A DNA stretch of 64,000 bases. It comes from Solibacillus ferritrahens (lineage in GTDB: Bacteria; Bacillota; Bacilli; Bacillales_A; Planococcaceae). The position numbers were made by a program, and so were the translations under genes. Of the stretch, positions 61,415 through 64,000 are shown in pieces. The notes under the pieces were generated by a model, which was not told where the DNA came from, did no database searches, and saw nothing but the letters and a program-made list of their open reading frames with translations. Position 1 is the first letter of the stretch. Each line of letters opens with the position of its first letter. The stretch spans positions 1 to 64,000 of the forward strand of contig NZ_JAXCLE010000012.1 in NCBI RefSeq assembly GCF_037027585.1. Direction: 5' to 3'.

Positions 61415-62578
61415 TTGAATATCCAACCGTCAAAAAAAATGTCTTTATTTGCCCCAGCAATATTTGGGGATTTAAAAAAACATGCAAAAAGCCAACAGCA
61501 AAATGGGATGGAATTGATTGATTTAAGCTTAGGCAGTCCAGATATCCCTCCAGCTGAAAATTTACGCAAAAAAATGTCGGAGCTTACGGCACTTTCTTCT
61601 TCATATGGCTATACATTAACGGGTATTCAAACATTTAATGAAGCAGTATGTAACTACTATAAACGAGTAAACGGTGTTGAATTAAATGCAGAAACTGAAG
61701 TAGTACAAACAATCGGTTCTCAAGAAGGCTTGGTACATCTGCCTGTTGCTTTTTGTGATCCAGGAGACGTCGTATTAACAACAAATCCAGCTTATGTTGC
61801 CTATGATGCCGGGATACATTTAGCGGGTGCAACACCCTACTATATGCCTTTAACAAAAGAGAACGATTATTTACCCGATTTAAAAGCTGTTCCTGAAGAA
61901 GTTCTACAAAAGGCAAAATTACTAATATTGAATTTACCAGGTAATCCAGTACCTGCAATGCCATCTCTGGAATATTTTAAAGAAGTTGTTGAATTCGCGA
62001 AGCAATACAATATCATTGTATTACATGATGCAGCCTATTCAGAGTTTTACTTCAAAGGCAATGCACCGATTAGCTTCCTTGCAACACCAGGAGCAAAAGA
62101 AGTTGGATTGGAAATCAATTCCTTATCAAAAAGCTTTAGCCTAGCTGGTACCCGAATTGCCTACATTGTAGGTAATGCACAATTAGTTGAAATAATGAAG
62201 CAGTTAAAATCCAATTTAGATTTCGGTATTTTTGAACCGATTCAACAAGTTGCAGCATTAGCGTTAGACAACTCTGAGGAAATTACAGACGAATTAAGAA
62301 AGACTTTTTCGAAGCGTCATAAAACATTGATGGAAGGTTTGACATCATTAGGCTGGGAAGTTGCACCTAGTGATGGAGGAATGTTCGTTTGGGCAAAATA
62401 CCCTTACGATATAAATTGCATTGACTTTGCCTTTAAAGCAATTGAACAAATTGGCGTTGTTATGGTACCTGGCACGGTCTTTGGTTCAGCAGGTGAAGGA
62501 TACATGCGTTTAGCATTAGTACAACCAGTCGAATTACTTGAGAAAGCCGTGGAAAAGTTAAAAACAATTCGTGTCTAA
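61415..62578 (+). CDS. Class I/II PLP-dependent aminotransferase (LL-DAP-aminotransferase-like)
   Basis: A 387-residue enzyme of fold-type I. The family opening NIQPSKKMSLFAPAIFGDLKKHA and the PLP-lysine region EINSLSKSFSLAGTRIAYIVG are clear, along with HDAAYSEFYF and the arginine near the end in GYMRLALVQP. It groups by appearance with the LL-diaminopimelate aminotransferase/PatA branch; the amino donor is not known. TTG 61415 follows AAGGAG; the frame upstream to 61307 is unsupported. No partner genes. Confidence 0.88.
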   Translation: MNIQPSKKMSLFAPAIFGDLKKHAKSQQQNGMELIDLSLGSPDIPPAENLRKKMSELTALSSSYGYTLTGIQTFNEAVCNYYKRVNGVELNAETEVVQTIGSQEGLVHLPVAFCDPGDVVLTTNPAYVAYDAGIHLAGATPYYMPLTKENDYLPDLKAVPEEVLQKAKLLILNLPGNPVPAMPSLEYFKEVVEFAKQYNIIVLHDAAYSEFYFKGNAPISFLATPGAKEVGLEINSLSKSFSLAGTRIAYIVGNAQLVEIMKQLKSNLDFGIFEPIQQVAALALDNSEEITDELRKTFSKRHKTLMEGLTSLGWEVAPSDGGMFVWAKYPYDINCIDFAFKAIEQIGVVMVPGTVFGSAGEGYMRLALVQPVELLEKAVEKLKTIRV

Positions 62579-62587
62579 AGAATTAAG

Positions 62588-62919
62588 CTGGGACAAAAAT
62601 TATGTAGGGATTTACTTGATATAGAGGGAAAAATAGTTGTTCGGAGTGAAGGCGGCGACTCCCAGGGGAACAAGCAAAGTTTACTTTGCGACGAGTAATC
62701 GCAGGAGCACGAGGGAGAGCGAAAGGAACAAAAGCTAAAAACGCCACGTCCTGTGGCAACGCTTTTGTGACCAACATCGTGTTGGCCTCGTGCCCCCAGG
62801 AAAGCGTCCGCCGTAACGGAGAACAACGGCTACGAAGTAGATACAAAAATAAAGCCGTTCAAACTTTACTTATCGTAAAATTTGAACGGCTGTTTATTTT
62901 GAGGTGGGTTTTGTCCCGG
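62588..62919. repeat. Structured intergenic repeat of the Bacillales GGAGTG...GCGTCCGCC type
   Basis: An element bounded by GGGACAAAA and TTTTGTCCC. It contains GGAGTGAAGGCGGCGACTCC near the left and AGGAAAGCGTCCGCC near the right, a phrase pair I recall as a common repeat in Bacillus and Lysinibacillus genomes. Several stems are visible: GCACGAGG/CCTCGTGC, CCAACA/TGTTGG and CCAC/GTGG, so it could form an elaborate RNA. Base composition is more GC-rich than its flanks. Open frames inside it are artefacts. Its function is unknown. Confidence 0.75.
62853..62896. terminator. Hairpin at the end of the structured repeat
   Basis: AGCCGTTCAAA pairs with TTTGAACGGC(T), followed by GTTTATTTT. It may end the aminotransferase transcript as well as form part of the repeat. 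Confidence 0.65.
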
Positions 62920-62930
62920 CCTCTATATGC

Positions 62931-63320
62931 TTACTCAGTATCATAAGAAATATAACCAACTTCTTCGACTTCTGTTCCATCTAAAAATATTACAGTCGTC
63001 TGGAAAATAAGTCGTTCATCTACTCCACATACCCAACGCTCATCTGGCATAATTTCAAAAGGCATAATTTCCGCATCTTTTGATCGAATAGTGCCGACCA
63101 CTTCAAAGGAATGTTTACCAATAACGGATATTTCTCCGTTTGCCTGTTCGCAAAGAACTTTTAATGAAATGTAGTCAATTTTATCATCTTCATCATCTGT
63201 AAGTGGCGTAATGTAAACAGAACCATTAAGCACATCACCTTCAACAAGGTCTGTTTTTTCAATAACTGTTTCTACTCTCACGCCGTTTTCTTCTACTGTT
63301 GTTAACCATTTACTTAACAT
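62931..63320 (-). CDS. Short Spo0M-like (arrestin-fold) protein
   Basis: A 129-residue protein. Its opening half matches the first arrestin-like domain of sporulation-control protein Spo0M (RVETVIEKTDLVEGDVLNGSVYI, then IDYISLKVLCE). Full Spo0M has about 250 residues, so this is a half-length member. The later strands contain IMPDERWVCGVDERLIFQT. No signal peptide. It may affect entry into sporulation, but the match is by pattern only. GGGGGAAT precedes the ATG. Confidence 0.65.
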   Translation of the reverse strand: MLSKWLTTVEENGVRVETVIEKTDLVEGDVLNGSVYITPLTDDEDDKIDYISLKVLCEQANGEISVIGKHSFEVVGTIRSKDAEIMPFEIMPDERWVCGVDERLIFQTTVIFLDGTEVEEVGYISYDTE

Positions 63321-63367
63321 GTGAATTCCCCCATAAAATAAGAAATCAACCGAATGATTTTAAAAGG

Positions 63368-63393
63368 AAGTGCCCTGAATATTTCAGGACACC
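63368..63393 (-). terminator. Terminator of the AI-2E family gene
   Basis: GTGCCCTGAA/TTCAGGACAC stem; on the minus strand it is followed by TTCCTTTT. Confidence 0.6.
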
Positions 63394-63403
63394 CCCATGT
63401 TCT

Positions 63404-64000
63404 TTATTTTAAATCTTCATACAAATTCGTTTCGTCTGTTTGAAAGCGATTATAGCGCTCTTTAAATATTCGATACGTATGTGTAATAAGAACTTTAATT
63501 AGAGCATAGCCAGGAAGACCTAACACGACACCAGCTACACCAAATAGAGAACCGGATGTTAATAATACAAAAATAATCGTAATCGGATGAATACTTAATG
63601 ATTTACCCATAATTTGAGGAGATATAAACTTCCCTTCGATTAATTGTACAATTGTCCATACGATAATTAACTTCAATAACAACCATGGTGAATTTACAAT
63701 GGCAATAATCGCTGCTGGTGTTGCGGCAATTGCTGGACCTAAGTATGGGACTACACTTGTTATCATGGCTATGAAACCTAATAGTAATGCATAAGGCATG
63801 CCAATGATTAAAAACCCGATTGTCATCATGACGCCAATACAAAATGACACTAAAATTTGACCTTGAATATAAGAGCTGATTTGTTTGTCCATGTCATGCA
63901 GGACTTCCCCCATACGTAGGCGCATACGAGGTGGAAAAAGACGTAAAATAAAACGAGGCATCTTTTCACCTTCATATAATAGATAAAACGTAATAAAAGG
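63404..64000 (-). CDS. AI-2E family transporter (5' end beyond window)
   Basis: The C-terminal part of a protein of the TqsA/YueF (AI-2E, PF01594-type) family, with helices LVSFCIGVMMTIGFLI, IIAIVNSPWLLLKLIIVW and a central YLGPAIAATPAA. The in-frame codons remain open to the window edge, reading FITFYLLYEGEKMPR, which is typical of the family's interior, so the gene is truncated only by the window. Related proteins export autoinducer-2 or act as sodium antiporters; the substrate is unknown. The stop is followed by a terminator. Confidence 0.9.
   Translation of the reverse strand, partial: PFITFYLLYEGEKMPRFILRLFPPRMRLRMGEVLHDMDKQISSYIQGQILVSFCIGVMMTIGFLIIGMPYALLLGFIAMITSVVPYLGPAIAATPAAIIAIVNSPWLLLKLIIVWTIVQLIEGKFISPQIMGKSLSIHPITIIFVLLTSGSLFGVAGVVLGLPGYALIKVLITHTYRIFKERYNRFQTDETNLYEDLK

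Noticed and set aside
62575..62946. Three open frames inside the structured repeat
   Set aside because: They are translations of inverted-repeat DNA in both directions with no start signals.

Overview
The window looks like a chromosomal segment of a low-GC, endospore-forming Bacillales bacterium of the Planococcaceae type (Solibacillus, Lysinibacillus or a close relative). The reasons are the AT-rich sequence, strong GGAGG-type ribosome binding sites with many TTG and GTG starts, a YjcZ-type sporulation membrane peptide, a Spo0M-like protein, a Ku/LigD pair of the Bacillus domain order, and the order HesB/YneR-like gene, plsY, parE, parC as in Bacillus subtilis. The genus is an inference from gene content and style. 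No rRNA, tRNA, CRISPR array, prophage or intact insertion sequence was seen.

Layout. 0-12 kb: cold shock gene, small accessory genes sharing a 3' repeat, an MFS exporter divergent from an SgrR-like regulator, a zinc-type efflux operon (czcD-czrA) with a palindromic operator, a CoA-transferase, two DinB-fold proteins, an AAC(6')-like acetyltransferase and a glutathione peroxidase. 12-17.8 kb: divergent ku and ligD for end joining, a spore peptide, a thioesterase and an M50 protease. 18-22.6 kb: an unusual 1248-residue SF1 helicase with a very long insert, plus a winged-helix-like partner. 22.6-31.4 kb: SAM-I riboswitch and metA, an ABC ATPase, a YczE-like membrane protein, HesB-like, plsY, parE, parC and a candidate small RNA. 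31.5-36.5 kb: two tandem acetate-type symporter cassettes (DUF485 plus SSS permease), the upstream one with a candidate cre site. 37-54.5 kb: accessory region with GNAT, transglutaminase and VOC genes, two divergent 403-residue membrane paralogues, decayed genes, a GGDEF-EAL protein with altered motifs, an active-looking tyrosine recombinase, an atypical CorA-like protein and a tyrosine recombinase that has lost its catalytic residues. 54.5-64 kb: enoyl-CoA hydratase, a five-gene FAD oxidase/TRAP transporter/FadR-type regulator operon with two matching operators, an AAA-type ATPase, an aminotransferase, a structured intergenic repeat, a Spo0M-like gene and a truncated AI-2E family gene at the edge.

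Functional themes are metal and drug efflux, DNA end repair, carboxylate uptake (acetate symporters; TRAP plus 2-hydroxyacid oxidase) and methionine synthesis. Several small accessory genes carry single-base frameshifts near their starts. This could be real decay or homopolymer error in the assembly, and it deserves a read-level check.

Most promising unexplained items: the helicase/partner pair; the repeat that follows three unrelated small genes; the 50-54.5 kb recombinase/CorA-like block with its 36-bp palindrome, LexA-type box and long leader hairpin; and the promoter-terminator unit behind parC.
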